Source: Synechocystis sp. PCC 6714 (GTDB taxonomy: Bacteria; Cyanobacteriota; Cyanobacteriia; Cyanobacteriales; Microcystaceae). From it: a stretch of DNA of 64,000 bases. Each line of letters starts with the position of its first letter. Position 1 is the first letter of the stretch. Location of the stretch: contig NZ_CP007542.1 of the NCBI RefSeq assembly GCF_000478825.2, forward strand, positions 372,001-436,000, read 5' to 3'. The notes beneath the pieces are model-generated. The model had not been told where the DNA came from. It was given only the letters and a program-made list of their open reading frames with translations, and made no database searches. Of this stretch, positions 9,373-20,309 are shown piece by piece. The position numbers were made by a program, and so were the translations under genes.

Positions 9373-10179
9373 ATGGAGACTTTTTGGCCAGAGGTTTTGG
9401 GCTTCTGTCAGTCCGCCACAAAGGCGATCGCCACAGAGCTAGTGGCCCAATCCGCAAAAATACCTGCCCAGCGCAAAGCCGATGGTAGTTTAGTCACCGC
9501 CGCCGATCAATGGTCAGACCGGGAGTTGCGCCAACGCATTGCCGCCCAATTTCCAGACCATGGGGTGCTAACGGAGGAAACTGCCCATATTTTCCCTGCC
9601 AATGATTGGTGCTGGATTGTCGATCCCATTGATGGCACGACCAATTTCACCCGAGGTATTCCCATTTGGGGCATTTCCCTCGGTTTACTGTATCGGGGGA
9701 CGCCGGTGTTTGGCTTTCTCCATTTTCCTCTGCTAAACCAATCCTTTTGGGGTTATTGGCTCAAAAATTCTGGACTAACGGGCCCCCACGGAGCTTTTCT
9801 CAACGGGGAACCCATCCAGGTAAGTGATGCGGAACCAAGCCAAAATCATCTGTTCAATCTCTGTGCCCGGAGCTCCGCCCTTTTGACCAATCCCTTTCCC
9901 TGTAAATTGAGATTAATTGGGGTTAGTAGCTACAACATTGCCCTTGTGGCCCTGGGGGCGGCCCTGGGGGGAACGGAAAAAACACCGAAAATTTGGGACA
10001 TTGCCGGAGCTTGGCCTATTCTGCTGGCCGCTGGGGGGGAATTTCTCTGCCTCCGCCCCGAACCATTGTTTCCCCTAATCCCTGGACAAGATTATGGCGA
10101 TCGCCCCTATCCCTGCATTACTGCTAGCTGTGGGGAGCTAATGCAACAATTTAAGGGTTTGGTTTTGGCAGTTGGGTAA
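9373..10179 (+). CDS. Inositol monophosphatase family phosphatase
   Basis: The 268-residue cytosolic enzyme belongs to the Mg-dependent, lithium-sensitive phosphatase family. The metal-binding signature DPIDGTTNF is intact, preceded by the TEET motif, and the second signature near the C-terminus (WDIAGAWPILLAAGGE) is present. KADGSLVTAADQ near the N-terminus is also typical. Family members hydrolyse inositol phosphate, histidinol phosphate, fructose bisphosphate or 3'-phosphoadenosine phosphate, and the motifs do not separate these. Length is normal. The divergent membrane protein upstream and convergent HAD gene downstream give no functional link. Confidence 0.9.
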   Translation: METFWPEVLGFCQSATKAIATELVAQSAKIPAQRKADGSLVTAADQWSDRELRQRIAAQFPDHGVLTEETAHIFPANDWCWIVDPIDGTTNFTRGIPIWGISLGLLYRGTPVFGFLHFPLLNQSFWGYWLKNSGLTGPHGAFLNGEPIQVSDAEPSQNHLFNLCARSSALLTNPFPCKLRLIGVSSYNIALVALGAALGGTEKTPKIWDIAGAWPILLAAGGEFLCLRPEPLFPLIPGQDYGDRPYPCITASCGELMQQFKGLVLAVG

Positions 10180-10327
10180 AATATTGCTTAATATCACCCC
10201 ATATTGCTCAATTTTTTCATACTCTCTATGCCAGCTCCCAAAAAGCTAGTTATCCTTTTTTTCCGCCACAATCCTGTTAAAAACTTTTCGATATTTTCAC
10301 CTAGTCAGTTAGAAACTAAAACCAGGG

Positions 10328-10963
10328 CTAAGTGGCGATCGCCAAAATGTCTGCCAATTGAGTCAACCGATAATCCACTGGCAAATCCGCTGGGAGGGAA
10401 CCATAGCCATACTCGGCAAAAATGCTCACAGCACCACAGGCCTGGCCCATACGAATGCCCACCTCTGCATCTTCCACATGCAGAAGAGTTTGATAATCAT
10501 AGGGAGCCAATAATTCCTGCAAGTAACGGGGATCGGGCTTTGCAAATTGGGAATCATCAGCAGCGTGCATTCCTTCAATGGCTGACCATAAGCCCACTCC
10601 TTTTAGGGCGGCTGTTTGGGTACGACGATCGCCAGAAGTACAAGCTAGAATTCGATAACCCCGTTGTTTTAAACTTTGTAAAACAGTTGCTGCCTGGGGC
10701 ATAGGCGCAGCTAGTCTAGGCAAATTTTCAATGTAAAAAGGTTGGACAAAATCTCGAAAAATACGTGCCCCTTCTTCCGCTGGACAGCCCAATTTTTCCA
10801 GCATCAGGGAAGCTTTAAGGCCCACTAGGGAAATTAATGTTTGGCGATCGGGTTTGGGCAAACCCAATTGTTCAATGCCATAGGCAAAGGCCTGATAGTT
10901 AGCTTCTTCCGAGTCGATCAACACTCCATCTAGGTCAAAAACAATGATTTTTGTGCTGGCCAT
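10328..10963 (-). CDS. HAD-superfamily hydrolase, phosphoglycolate phosphatase/PGMB type
   Basis: A cytosolic phosphatase of 211 residues from the ATG at 10963 (an ATG three codons upstream is also in frame). The four HAD motifs are visible: FDLDGVLIDS with the nucleophilic and acid-base aspartates, CTSGD (motif II), the lysine in AKPDPRY (motif III) and HVEDAEVGI (motif IV). The helical cap between motifs I and II is of the C1 type seen in phosphoglycolate phosphatase and beta-phosphoglucomutase. Substrate cannot be assigned. It lies upstream of truB on the chromosome but is separated from it by a foldback repeat. I recall a similar neighbour of truB in Synechocystis. Confidence 0.85.
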   Translation of the reverse strand: MASTKIIVFDLDGVLIDSEEANYQAFAYGIEQLGLPKPDRQTLISLVGLKASLMLEKLGCPAEEGARIFRDFVQPFYIENLPRLAAPMPQAATVLQSLKQRGYRILACTSGDRRTQTAALKGVGLWSAIEGMHAADDSQFAKPDPRYLQELLAPYDYQTLLHVEDAEVGIRMGQACGAVSIFAEYGYGSLPADLPVDYRLTQLADILAIAT

Positions 10964-10991
10964 AATGATCAATTAAATAAAGAATATTAGA

Positions 10992-11086
10992 TATAGTCAT
11001 TTCAAATAATTGCGAGACTGCTTAAGTCTTTATTGACAAGCTTTTCGGTGAATTTGAATGTCTCAGTCTTACTAAAAACGACTATA
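10992..11086. repeat. Diverged copy of the 95-bp foldback repeat
   Basis: The segment starts TATAGTC and ends GACTATA. Inside are CGAGACT, AAGTCTTTA, an AAGCTTTT core and GTCTCAGTCTTACT, in the same order as the better conserved copies at 12.2-12.4 kb and 59.5 kb. Its length, 95 bases, equals theirs. It sits between the HAD gene and truB, has no reading frame and looks like a non-autonomous foldback element that has diverged. Confidence 0.55.
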
Positions 11087-11135
11087 CTTTGTGGACTTAG
11101 ATTATGCAAAGAAATAATTCTCACTAGGGATAGTT

Positions 11136-12032
11136 TCAATCACCATTGAAGACAACTTTAGGACGCAATACGGTGCCATGGTCTTCTGGGGTAACAATGG
11201 CAACGCCTAAGCATTTTACTGGGGGTAACTCCGTAGTGATCAGCACTGGTCCAATGGGCAAATCCGGTAGCGGTAGTCTTTGGCCATGGAACCACCTTTT
11301 TGCCAATTCAGTATCCAATTGAACTGTGGGTAAATGATTTAGTGCCTGTTGAGGAGATAGCAGCGGAATATTTCTCCCTTCAGCAACTAATTCTTCCAGC
11401 CCCCCTAGGGTCACACTATTAGCTAAATTCAGGCCGCCACTTTGTTGCCGCACTAAACCTGCCAACGTGGCCCCCACCCCTAGGCGATCGCCGAGATCTC
11501 TAGCTAAAGCACGGATATAGGTGCCTTCTCCACAGGTAACTTGTAAATCCAATTCTGGCTGATCTCCCGATCGCCAATCGAGTACTTGCAAATTACTGAT
11601 TTCTACTATGCGACTGGGCACATCTTGGGTAATGCCAGCCCGGGCTAATTCGTACAATCGTTTTCCATTAATCTGAATCGCACTGTATTGGGGCGGTATC
11701 TGCTCAATGTTACCCAGAAAAGTTGGTAAAACTCGTTCTATATCGGTTAGGGTCAAATCTTGGACAATGTTATTTTCTAATATCTGCCCAGCTAAATCGT
11801 CACTGTCAGTGCGTATTCCAAAACGAATAATGGCCTGATATTGCTTTTCCCTCGGCAAATAGGGCAATAACCGGGTAGCTTGTCCCACCGCCATGGGCAA
11901 TACTCCTTCAGCTAAAGGATCTAAGGTACCTCCATGACCCACCCGTTTTTCCCTCAATAGACGGCGCACTTTAGCCACACAGTCATGGGAAGTAAGTTGC
12001 AAAGGTTTATGGAAATTGAGGAAACCAAACAT
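11136..12032 (-). CDS. truB: tRNA pseudouridine-55 synthase TruB
   Basis: TruB makes pseudouridine at position 55 in the T-loop of tRNAs. The 298-residue protein has the family signature at the N-terminus: [10 protein letters not shown], then [16 protein letters not shown] with the catalytic aspartate in GGTLDPLA. It also has the [11 protein letters not shown] and [21 protein letters not shown] motifs and, further on, [12 protein letters not shown]. Length is normal and the C-terminal domain seems complete. The start ATG at 12032 is directly in front of the first motif. Foldback repeats lie on both sides of this gene. Confidence 0.96.
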   Translation of the reverse strand: MFGFLNFHKPLQLTSHDCVAKVRRLLREKRVGHGGTLDPLAEGVLPMAVGQATRLLPYLPREKQYQAIIRFGIRTDSDDLAGQILENNIVQDLTLTDIERVLPTFLGNIEQIPPQYSAIQINGKRLYELARAGITQDVPSRIVEISNLQVLDWRSGDQPELDLQVTCGEGTYIRALARDLGDRLGVGATLAGLVRQQSGGLNLANSVTLGGLEELVAEGRNIPLLSPQQALNHLPTVQLDTELAKRWFHGQRLPLPDLPIGPVLITTELPPVKCLGVAIVTPEDHGTVLRPKVVFNGD

Positions 12033-12188
12033 AAAAATAATCGTTGCTGAGGTTAGGAGTTGAACTAGTGGCCAGCAAAAACCTTAGTAGTTCTTCGTAG
12101 GATTGTAATCATAGCCATTTTTACTAAACATCAACTATTTAAAGCAAAATAATATTGTCTTCTATAACGATTATCAAAAATTTGCAGT

Positions 12189-12276
12189 TATAGTCAATCA
12201 AAGTAAGATTGAGACAACCAAAGTCTTTACCAAAGAAGCTTTTAGCTCTGGTCAGTGTCTTACTTTTAATTATACT
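12189..12276. repeat. Foldback repeat, copy adjoining a second copy
   Basis: The segment starts TATAGTCAATCAAAGTAAGA, continues through AAAGTCTTTACCAAAGAAGC and ends near GTGTCTTACTTTTAATTATA. The left end reads as an imperfect inverted repeat of the right end. The final TATACT is also the first bases of the next copy, so the two copies abut and this one is a few bases short of the usual 95. Confidence 0.7.
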
Positions 12277-12365
12277 CAATTCAAATAAGATTGAGACGAC
12301 TAAAGTCTTTACCAAAGACGCTTTTAGCTTTAGTCGGTGTCTTACTTTCAGTTAAATCAACTATA
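12271..12365. repeat. Foldback repeat, 95-bp copy
   Basis: This copy begins TATACTCAATTCAAATAAGA, contains GAGACGACTAAAGTCTTTAC and ends at ACTATA. It is nearly identical to the copy at 59.48-59.57 kb through its central 60 bases. Imperfect terminal inverted repeats (AAGATTGAGAC on the left against GTGTCTTACTTT on the right) allow a hairpin. No protein is encoded. Confidence 0.75.
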
Positions 12366-12454
12366 AATCAACTATAGTTTATGGGTAGGATTGGTGGGCC
12401 GAGTAAATGCTAAAGTCTGTCCTTTAAGCGCATCGAATAAACCTGTTAATTTTA

Positions 12455-13582
12455 TCAACGTCCTAGGGTTAGCTCTTCTTTTTTGCCCAAAATACCTTGG
12501 GGTCGCCATACCATCAATACCATTAAAATTAGACCGATGATCATAACCCGTAAAGCCCCGGTCTGACTTTGGTCTAAAAACGCAATTTGGGGTAGGTAAA
12601 AACGAGTGAGGGAGTCATAGGCCCAAAAAATAATTGTTCCCAACAGGGTACCTGCATTACTGCCGGCTCCCCCTAGCACCACAATAATCCAAGCGTTAAA
12701 AGTCAATAAGGTATCGAAATTATTAGGGTAGATACTGGTCAATTGCCAGGCAAATAATGCCCCAGCTAAACCGGCGATCGCCCCACCGGCCATGAAAGCC
12801 TGTAACTTATACCAAAAAACATTTTTGCCCAGGGCCCGGGGAATTTCTTCATCTTCCCGGATGGCTTTGAGAATTCGCCCCCAAGGGGAATGCACCCAAA
12901 ATTCCAGGGCGGCATAGGTAATGGCCAAGAGGGTTAAAGCTAACAGCATTAAGCCTGCTTTACCAGAGTAGTTGTATAGGGAAATAACACCAGGAATATA
13001 AGCGATTAAGATCAAAATGCTGGCAATACCTCCCCAAATGAGCAAAGCTAAAGGCTTGCGGGGCTGATAACTCTTATCTTGAATTTTTTTGCCTTCTTTC
13101 CATTGTCTTAACAGATTTTTAATCAAAATACCTTCTGCATAGATAGCGAGAATCGTTAGCCAAAGAACAAAAACAATCCGGCTCAATAGGGTGGGGTTAA
13201 AATCCATCGGCCAGGGGAAACTTTGCACCCCAAAAGTTCCCTGGGTTAACCATTCTTCATTATTGGCAATAAGGCGAATAAGTTCAGAAACGCCAATGGT
13301 GACGATCGCCAGATAATCTTCCCTCAACCGCAGGGTAGAGGTGCCAATGAGCAGGCCCAATGCCATGGCTAATCCCATCCCCACCAACACCGCCAGGGGA
13401 ATGGGCCAACCCCGTAAACTGAGTAAAGTGGTGGCGTAGGCTCCCAGGGTCATAAAGGCCACATGGCCAAAATTAATCAGTCCAGCAAAGCCCCATTGCA
13501 AATTCAAGCCCAGGGCAAAAATGCCGTAGGTGGCGGCGGAAGTGATCAAAAAAATCAGATAGCCAAAATTCATAGGATTCAA
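12455..13582 (-). CDS. natC: Branched-chain/neutral amino acid ABC transporter permease, LivM family
   Basis: This is one of two inner-membrane permease subunits of an amino acid uptake ABC transporter. The 375-residue protein has about 8-10 hydrophobic helices, the LivM signature near the N-terminus (LNLQWGFAGLINFGHVAFM) and the EAA-like cytoplasmic loop WGRILKAIREDEEIPRALGKN, which contacts the ATPase. A hydrophilic insertion of about 40 residues (KEGKKIQDKSYQPRK) lies mid-protein and is longer than in E. coli LivM. The other subunits are not in the window, which is usual for Synechocystis, where I recall the Nat genes being scattered and natC following pyrH and frr. It lies 86 bases after frr on the same strand. 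Confidence 0.88.
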   Translation of the reverse strand: MNPMNFGYLIFLITSAATYGIFALGLNLQWGFAGLINFGHVAFMTLGAYATTLLSLRGWPIPLAVLVGMGLAMALGLLIGTSTLRLREDYLAIVTIGVSELIRLIANNEEWLTQGTFGVQSFPWPMDFNPTLLSRIVFVLWLTILAIYAEGILIKNLLRQWKEGKKIQDKSYQPRKPLALLIWGGIASILILIAYIPGVISLYNYSGKAGLMLLALTLLAITYAALEFWVHSPWGRILKAIREDEEIPRALGKNVFWYKLQAFMAGGAIAGLAGALFAWQLTSIYPNNFDTLLTFNAWIIVVLGGAGSNAGTLLGTIIFWAYDSLTRFYLPQIAFLDQSQTGALRVMIIGLILMVLMVWRPQGILGKKEELTLGR

Positions 13583-13667
13583 GGGAGCAATGATTTTCGG
13601 CCAAGATGTCTAGTTTGGTTTTGACCACCACTGAGGGCCGGTTGGTTCCTTTGGTTAGGTTCAGTCG

Positions 13668-15018
<1,351 letters not shown>

Positions 15019-15131
15019 TCAAAAATACCCAGTCCTGCCCTGGCAAGGGATAAGCTATTGACTCCCCCAGAAAAATACCCGCAACTTAGTGGTGATTTAG
15101 TGGCGATCGCCATCTCGTCGAAAAGCAATAC

Positions 15132-15479
15132 TTAATCAGCGAAAATCCAAGTGGATAGATTCTTTGTAACTTTCTCCAATCTGTCGGGGGAAATTTCGCC
15201 TACTTTGCCAAGTAATATACTTTTTGAGACCACAGCTAAGCGAGAAACTCTGATAACACTTTCTGACTTTAAACCTGTTTGTTTAAAATCAGGATCATTG
15301 GGAGTAATAATTTCATCCAGACTAGGTATTTATTGACCCGTTTTAGTGGAGATCATGCAAACAAGCCAATCATCATAGCCATTGCATACAAATTTGATCA
15401 AAAGAGCAAGACGCAACTTTCCCACAACAAGATCCGTTTGGGGAAACTTAAACAATACTATTTGCCCTGCTATTGCCAT
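15132..15479 (-). pseudogene. MazF/PemK-family toxin with one premature stop
   Basis: Reading from ATG 15479 gives a 115-codon frame interrupted only once, by TAA at 15330-15332 (codon 50). The first half carries GQIVLFKFPQTDL and YDDWLVCMIS and the second half DEIITPNDPDF, SVIRVSRLAVV and LGKVGEISPDRL. These correspond along their length to the MazF/PemK-type toxins common in cyanobacteria, which cut RNA. Both halves are in the same frame and nothing else seems lost. The start overlaps the end of the antitoxin frame by 10 bases. It is probably a recently inactivated gene; readthrough or a sequencing error cannot be excluded. Confidence 0.7.
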
Positions 15480-15673
15480 TTCTCAATCAGATCAGCTTCG
15501 GTGTATTTAGGTAAATCATCATTTTCCAGGTTTCTCATAGATTGTTCCAGGGAAAATTGATTCTACTGTTCATTCGCTTCTAGTTCTTGCGTAATGAGTG
15601 AAGCTAGTACTTCTTGTTGTTCTGAGGATAAATTCTTGATTTTTGCAATCACCCCTTCAAGTAGTTCTGTCAT
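15470..15673 (-). pseudogene. Antitoxin partner of the MazF-type toxin, one premature stop
   Basis: From ATG 15673 the frame has 67 codons and one internal TAG at 15563-15565 (codon 37). The N-terminal half (MTELLEGVIAKIKNLSSEQQ) resembles small cyanobacterial antitoxins that begin with an LPxxxQ-type helix. The second half ends with PKYTEADLIEKWQ, an acidic tail like those that bind the toxin. The true stop overlaps the toxin start, as in functional operons. The 36-residue fragment before the TAG could still be made but would lack the toxin-binding tail. Confidence 0.6.
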
Positions 15674-15906
15674 AATAAAAAGCCTCAAGCTATTGTTGAT
15701 GTAACCATTTTAATGTATTTAATATGGTTTTATTTCTCAATAAACTAGGTGAATAATTTCGTAGATTACCATGCTTTTTATTATAGGGGCATTGCTTATT
15801 TGAAATTTCACTTAAAAATTGTCAAATCTCTGGGCAACTAGGAAAATGATTCAGTCCCCCTTACAATGGATGAGCAGTTTTGCCCATATCCCTAAAGCTA
15901 GTCTGA
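15674..15906. other. AT-rich intergenic region between TA remnant and clpB
   Basis: This divergent region should contain the promoters of clpB and of the decayed toxin-antitoxin pair. No CIRCE element (TTAGCACTC-N9-GAGTGCTAA) is visible, so HrcA control of this clpB is not indicated. I see no gene. Confidence 0.5.
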
Positions 15907-18606
15907 ATGCAACCTACTGATCCAACCAAATTTACTGAACAAGCCTGGGACGCCATTGTTAAATCCCAAGAAGTGGCCCGTCGTTATAAGAACACAAATT
16001 TGGAAGTGGAACATATTCTGCTGGCGTTGTTGGAGCAGGATAAGGGCTTAGCCGCAAGGATTTTCCAGCGCGCCGGGGTGGATGGCGAGGGTCTGAGGCA
16101 ACAGTTGGAAATTTTCACCAATCGACAACCCAAACAGGCTTATGTAGAACAGCTTTACCTTGGACGTAGCTTAGATGTGATGCTAGACCGGGCCGATGCC
16201 GCCCGCAGTAGTTGGGAAGATAAATTCATTTCTGTTGAACATCTATTGATGGGTTTTGCAGAGGATGACCGGATGGGTCGTAAAACCTTACGTACATTTA
16301 ACCTTGACCCCCAGGATTTGGAACTGGCCATCAAAGCGATCCGGGGTTCCCAAAAGGTGACGGAGCCCAACCAGGAAGAAAAATATGAAGCGTTGGACAA
16401 ATACGGGCGAGATTTAACAGAACAGGCTCGCCAAGGTAAATTAGATCCTGTTATTGGTCGGGATGAGGAAATCCGGCGAGTAATTCAAGTCCTGTCCCGG
16501 CGTTCCAAAAATAATCCCGTGTTAATTGGAGAACCGGGGGTGGGCAAAACGGCGATCGCCGAAGGGCTGGCCCAAAGGATTATCAATGGCGACGTACCAG
16601 AATCATTAAAAAATCGGCAGTTAATTTCCCTGGATATGGGTAGTTTAATTGCCGGGGCGAAATATCGGGGGGAATTTGAAGAAAGACTGCGGTCAGTGAT
16701 GAAGGAAGTGACCAATTCCGACGGCCAAATCATTCTTTTCATCGATGAAGTCCATACCGTAGTGGGGGCTGGCGGTCGCGAAGGTTCCGGTTCCATGGAT
16801 GCAGGCAATTTGCTCAAACCCATGTTGGCCCGGGGTGAACTGCGCTGTATTGGCGCCACTACGTTGGATGAATACCGCAAAAATATTGAGAAAGATCCTG
16901 CTTTAGAAAGAAGATTTCAACAGGTTTATGTTAAACAACCCAGTGTTGAAGATACCATTTCCATTTTGCGGGGATTAAAAGAAAAATATGAAGTACACCA
17001 TGGCGTAAAAATTACCGATTCTGCCCTGGTGGCGGCGGCTACCCTTTCCCATCGTTATATTCAAGACAGATTTTTGCCTGATAAAGCCATTGATTTAGTC
17101 GATGAAGCGGCCGCTCGCTTAAAAATGGAAATTACTTCTAAGCCTGTGGAATTGGAGGATATTGATCGCCGGCTAATGCAACTACAAATGGAAAAATTGT
17201 CCCTGGAAGGGGAAGAAAAACGTCCCGGTTTAGGGGCCGACAAATCATCCAAAGAAAGACTAGAAAAAATTCAACAGGAAATTACTGAATTAGAGGGTCA
17301 GCAGCAAGAATTATCAGGACAATGGCTTTCCGAAAAGCAAATGTTAGAGGAAATTAATATCCTCAAGGAAAAGGAGCAGGAACTAAGGCTACAGGTGGAA
17401 AAAGCCGAGCGGGCCACCGATTGGGAAAAGGCGGCCAAAATTAAATATGGAGAATTGGAAGTCCTCCAACATGACATCGAAGAAAAGGAAAGTAAGTTGC
17501 TGGAAATCCAAGGATCCGGCAATACCCTTTTGCGGGAACAGGTAACAGAGTCGGACATTGCCGAAATTGTCGCCGGTTGGACGGGCATCCCCATGAATCG
17601 TCTGATGGAAACGGAACGGCAAAAGCTATTGCAATTGGAAGGACATTTACACCAACGGGTGATTGGACAAACGGAAGCGGTGGCGGCGGTATCTGCGGCC
17701 ATTCGCCGGGCCAGGGCAGGCATGAAAGATCCCAGTCGTCCCATCGGTTCTTTTCTGTTTATGGGGCCCACCGGAGTAGGCAAAACGGAATTAGCCAGGG
17801 CCTTGGCCGGATTTTTGTTTGACAGCGAAGAAGCCATGGTGCGCATTGACATGTCCGAATATATGGAAAAACATGCCGTTTCCCGTTTGATTGGTGCTCC
17901 TCCTGGTTATGTGGGGTACGAAGAAGGGGGGCAATTGTCGGAAGCTGTGCGCCGTCGCCCCTATTCTGTGGTGCTTTTAGATGAAGTAGAAAAAGCCCAT
18001 TTAGATGTGTTCAATATTCTTTTGCAAGTGTTGGATGACGGCCGCATCACCGATTCCCAAGGGCGGGTAGTGGATTTCCGCAACACCATTATTGTGATGA
18101 CTAGTAATATTGGCAGTGACCATATTCTCAATCTTTCCGCCGACGATGCCGATTACGACAAGATGCAGAAACAGGTGATGCAATCTTTGCGGAAACATTT
18201 CCGTCCAGAATTTCTGAACCGCATCGATGATTTAATCATTTTCCATACGTTAAAACGGGATGAACTACGTCGCATTGTCGTCCTACAAATTAAACGCATT
18301 GAGAAGTTATTGGATGAACAAAAAATTACTTTGTCCCTATCAGATTCAGCGTTGGATCACATCGTCAGTGCTGGCTACGATCCCACCTACGGGGCAAGAC
18401 CGTTAAAACGAGCCATTCAGCGACAGCTGGAAAATCCCATTGCCACCAAAATTTTAGAGAATGTATTTGTGGCCGGGGATAAAATTCTGATTGATTGTCT
18501 AGATAATCAATTGAGCTTCGACAAAGAAAAAGAGCCAGAACCACCATCAGAGGGGCCAGGAGAAAACCTTACGACAATGGAACATCAACAAGAGATCAAA
18601 TGTTAA
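15907..18606 (+). CDS. clpB: ATP-dependent chaperone ClpB
   Basis: ClpB is a cytosolic hexameric disaggregase that works with the DnaK system. The 899-residue protein has a ClpN domain (about 1-150), a first AAA+ module with Walker [10 protein letters not shown] at about residues 208-216 and Walker B LFIDEVH, a long coiled-coil middle domain (about 410-540) and a second AAA+ module with GPTGVGKTE at about 619-627. The C-terminal domain is followed by an acidic, Pro/Glu-rich tail of about 30 residues that ordinary ClpB lacks. The middle domain separates it from ClpC. Synechocystis has two ClpB proteins; the N-terminus with [17 protein letters not shown] suggests the second, less stress-linked paralogue, but this is from memory. 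Confidence 0.95.
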   Translation: MQPTDPTKFTEQAWDAIVKSQEVARRYKNTNLEVEHILLALLEQDKGLAARIFQRAGVDGEGLRQQLEIFTNRQPKQAYVEQLYLGRSLDVMLDRADAARSSWEDKFISVEHLLMGFAEDDRMGRKTLRTFNLDPQDLELAIKAIRGSQKVTEPNQEEKYEALDKYGRDLTEQARQGKLDPVIGRDEEIRRVIQVLSRRSKNNPVLIGEPGVGKTAIAEGLAQRIINGDVPESLKNRQLISLDMGSLIAGAKYRGEFEERLRSVMKEVTNSDGQIILFIDEVHTVVGAGGREGSGSMDAGNLLKPMLARGELRCIGATTLDEYRKNIEKDPALERRFQQVYVKQPSVEDTISILRGLKEKYEVHHGVKITDSALVAAATLSHRYIQDRFLPDKAIDLVDEAAARLKMEITSKPVELEDIDRRLMQLQMEKLSLEGEEKRPGLGADKSSKERLEKIQQEITELEGQQQELSGQWLSEKQMLEEINILKEKEQELRLQVEKAERATDWEKAAKIKYGELEVLQHDIEEKESKLLEIQGSGNTLLREQVTESDIAEIVAGWTGIPMNRLMETERQKLLQLEGHLHQRVIGQTEAVAAVSAAIRRARAGMKDPSRPIGSFLFMGPTGVGKTELARALAGFLFDSEEAMVRIDMSEYMEKHAVSRLIGAPPGYVGYEEGGQLSEAVRRRPYSVVLLDEVEKAHLDVFNILLQVLDDGRITDSQGRVVDFRNTIIVMTSNIGSDHILNLSADDADYDKMQKQVMQSLRKHFRPEFLNRIDDLIIFHTLKRDELRRIVVLQIKRIEKLLDEQKITLSLSDSALDHIVSAGYDPTYGARPLKRAIQRQLENPIATKILENVFVAGDKILIDCLDNQLSFDKEKEPEPPSEGPGENLTTMEHQQEIKC

Positions 18607-18765
18607 TAGAACTTTAATACTTTGATAAACCTTGCTTAAAGACTTTTTCTTCGGAAATGAGCCTTCAGTGTTTCCACTCATTAACTCACCTATTAGATTC
18701 CGTATTAACCTCTAATTTGTTTGGGAAATATCGCGGGAAAATGCCGCAAACCTCTCCAAAATCGA

Positions 18766-18794
18766 TTGACAGTAAGGGGGGTATCCCCTACGCT
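18766..18794 (+). promoter_or_regulatory. Candidate sigma-70-type promoter for UDP-glucose dehydrogenase
   Basis: A perfect -35 box TTGACA at 18766-18771 is followed, after 17 bases, by a -10-like TACGCT at 18789-18794. The ATG of the dehydrogenase gene lies about 75 bases downstream of the likely start point. The spacer holds a GGGG/CCCC inverted repeat, which might affect promoter use. Confidence 0.45.
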
Positions 18795-18872
18795 TATGCT
18801 TATTTTCCGGCCTCCGGTCAAGCGGGTCAGCCTCAGCAATTGATCAACAATCCATTTATTTAGAACAAATCA

Positions 18873-20234
18873 ATGCGTGTTTGTGTTATCGGAACGGGGT
18901 ATGTGGGTTTAGTCACCGGGGTTTGCCTGGCCCACATTGGTCATCAAGTTATTTGCGTTGATAACAACGAGGAAAAGGTCAAGCTGATGCGGGCCGGCCA
19001 GTCTCCCATCTACGAGCCGGGACTATCGGAGTTGATGGTGGCCAATATGGGCAATGGCCGTTTAATATTCACCACAGATTTGGGCAAAGGGGTCCGGGAA
19101 AGCGAAATTCTTTTCATTGCCGTGGGTACCCCCGCCTTGGCGGACGGTTCCAGCGATACCCGTTATGTGGAAGCGGTGGCCCGCAGTATTGGGGAGCATT
19201 TAGACAGCAAGTACCGGGTGATTGTCAATAAATCCACGGTGCCCATTGGTTCTGGGGATTGGGTGCGTATGATTGTTACTGAAGGCAATGAAACCCATCA
19301 ACAACAAACGGGCCAGGCGATCGCCATTAACTTTGATGTGGTCAGTAACCCGGAATTTTTGCGAGAAGGGTCGGCGGTTTACGATACGTTTAACCCGGAC
19401 AGAATTGTGCTAGGGGGCAATAATCCCCAGGCGTTGGCGTTGATGCGGGAACTTTACACCCCTCTGATCGAACGCAAAGTGGGCGAAAATCCTGACCTGC
19501 CGCCGGTACCGGTGGTGATGACGGATCTTAGTTCGGCGGAAATGATCAAATATGCGGCCAATGCTTTTCTAGCGACAAAAATTAGCTTTATTAATGAGGT
19601 GGCCAACATCTGTGACCGGGTAGGGGCAGATGTGACCCAGGTGGCCCAGGGCATTGGTTTAGATTCCCGCATCGGTAGCAAATTTCTCAGTGCGGGCATT
19701 GGTTGGGGGGGGTCCTGTTTTCCCAAAGATGTCTCTGCCTTAATTCACACTGCCAAAGACTACGGTTACACCACTTCAATTTTGAATGCGGTGGTGGAAG
19801 TAAACCAAGTGCAACGGCTGATTGTGGTGGAAAAGCTACAGCAGGAGTTAAAAATTCTCAAAGGTAAGGTGATTGGCCTGTTGGGGCTGACCTTTAAGCC
19901 GGATACCGATGATATGCGGGATGCTCCGGCTTTGAATATCATTCAACAACTGAACCGTTTGGGGGCCAAAGTTAAGGCTTATGATCCCATTGTCTCCCAG
20001 TCTGGGGTGAGCCACGGTTTATCGGGGGTGCAAATTGAGTCGACCCCAATCATGTTGGCGGATCAGTGTGATGCGTTAATTTTGGTGACGGAATGGCAGG
20101 AATTTTTGAAGCTAGATTTTCTTGCCCTGGCCGGCCGTATGCACCAAGCTGTAATCATTGACGGTCGTAATTTCCTCGATAAACAGGCCTTACAACGGGC
20201 CGGATTCCGTTACCTGGGTATTGGCCGTAGTTAA
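18873..20234 (+). CDS. ugd: UDP-glucose 6-dehydrogenase
   Basis: This cytosolic NAD-dependent enzyme oxidises UDP-glucose to UDP-glucuronate, a precursor of exopolysaccharide and envelope sugars. The 453-residue protein starts with a Rossmann motif GTGYVGLVTG, followed by DNNEEKV. The catalytic cysteine is Cys282 in GGSCFPKD. The central helix with EMIKYAANAFLATKISFINE and the C-terminal NAD-linked domain (GLTFKPDTDDMRDAP, DGRNFLD) are complete. Length is normal. Related UDP-ManNAc dehydrogenases are possible but the motifs favour UDP-glucose. Confidence 0.92.
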   Translation: MRVCVIGTGYVGLVTGVCLAHIGHQVICVDNNEEKVKLMRAGQSPIYEPGLSELMVANMGNGRLIFTTDLGKGVRESEILFIAVGTPALADGSSDTRYVEAVARSIGEHLDSKYRVIVNKSTVPIGSGDWVRMIVTEGNETHQQQTGQAIAINFDVVSNPEFLREGSAVYDTFNPDRIVLGGNNPQALALMRELYTPLIERKVGENPDLPPVPVVMTDLSSAEMIKYAANAFLATKISFINEVANICDRVGADVTQVAQGIGLDSRIGSKFLSAGIGWGGSCFPKDVSALIHTAKDYGYTTSILNAVVEVNQVQRLIVVEKLQQELKILKGKVIGLLGLTFKPDTDDMRDAPALNIIQQLNRLGAKVKAYDPIVSQSGVSHGLSGVQIESTPIMLADQCDALILVTEWQEFLKLDFLALAGRMHQAVIIDGRNFLDKQALQRAGFRYLGIGRS

Positions 20235-20309
20235 GCAGTGGGCATTCCAGCGATCGCCAAATCGCCAAATCCTCTAGAATTAAACCGCCAACGGAGATTT
20301 TGGGGACAA

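Larger units (their letters stand above)
12033..12454. other. Intergenic region between truB and natC holding two foldback repeats
   Basis: Besides the two repeat copies I see only AT-rich sequence. The first 150 bases upstream of truB would hold its promoter; no clear consensus boxes stand out. The last 90 bases lie after the natC stop codon. Confidence 0.6.

Noticed and set aside
15674-15906. CIRCE heat-shock operator before clpB
   Set aside because: No TTAGCACTC-N9-GAGTGCTAA or close variant was found.
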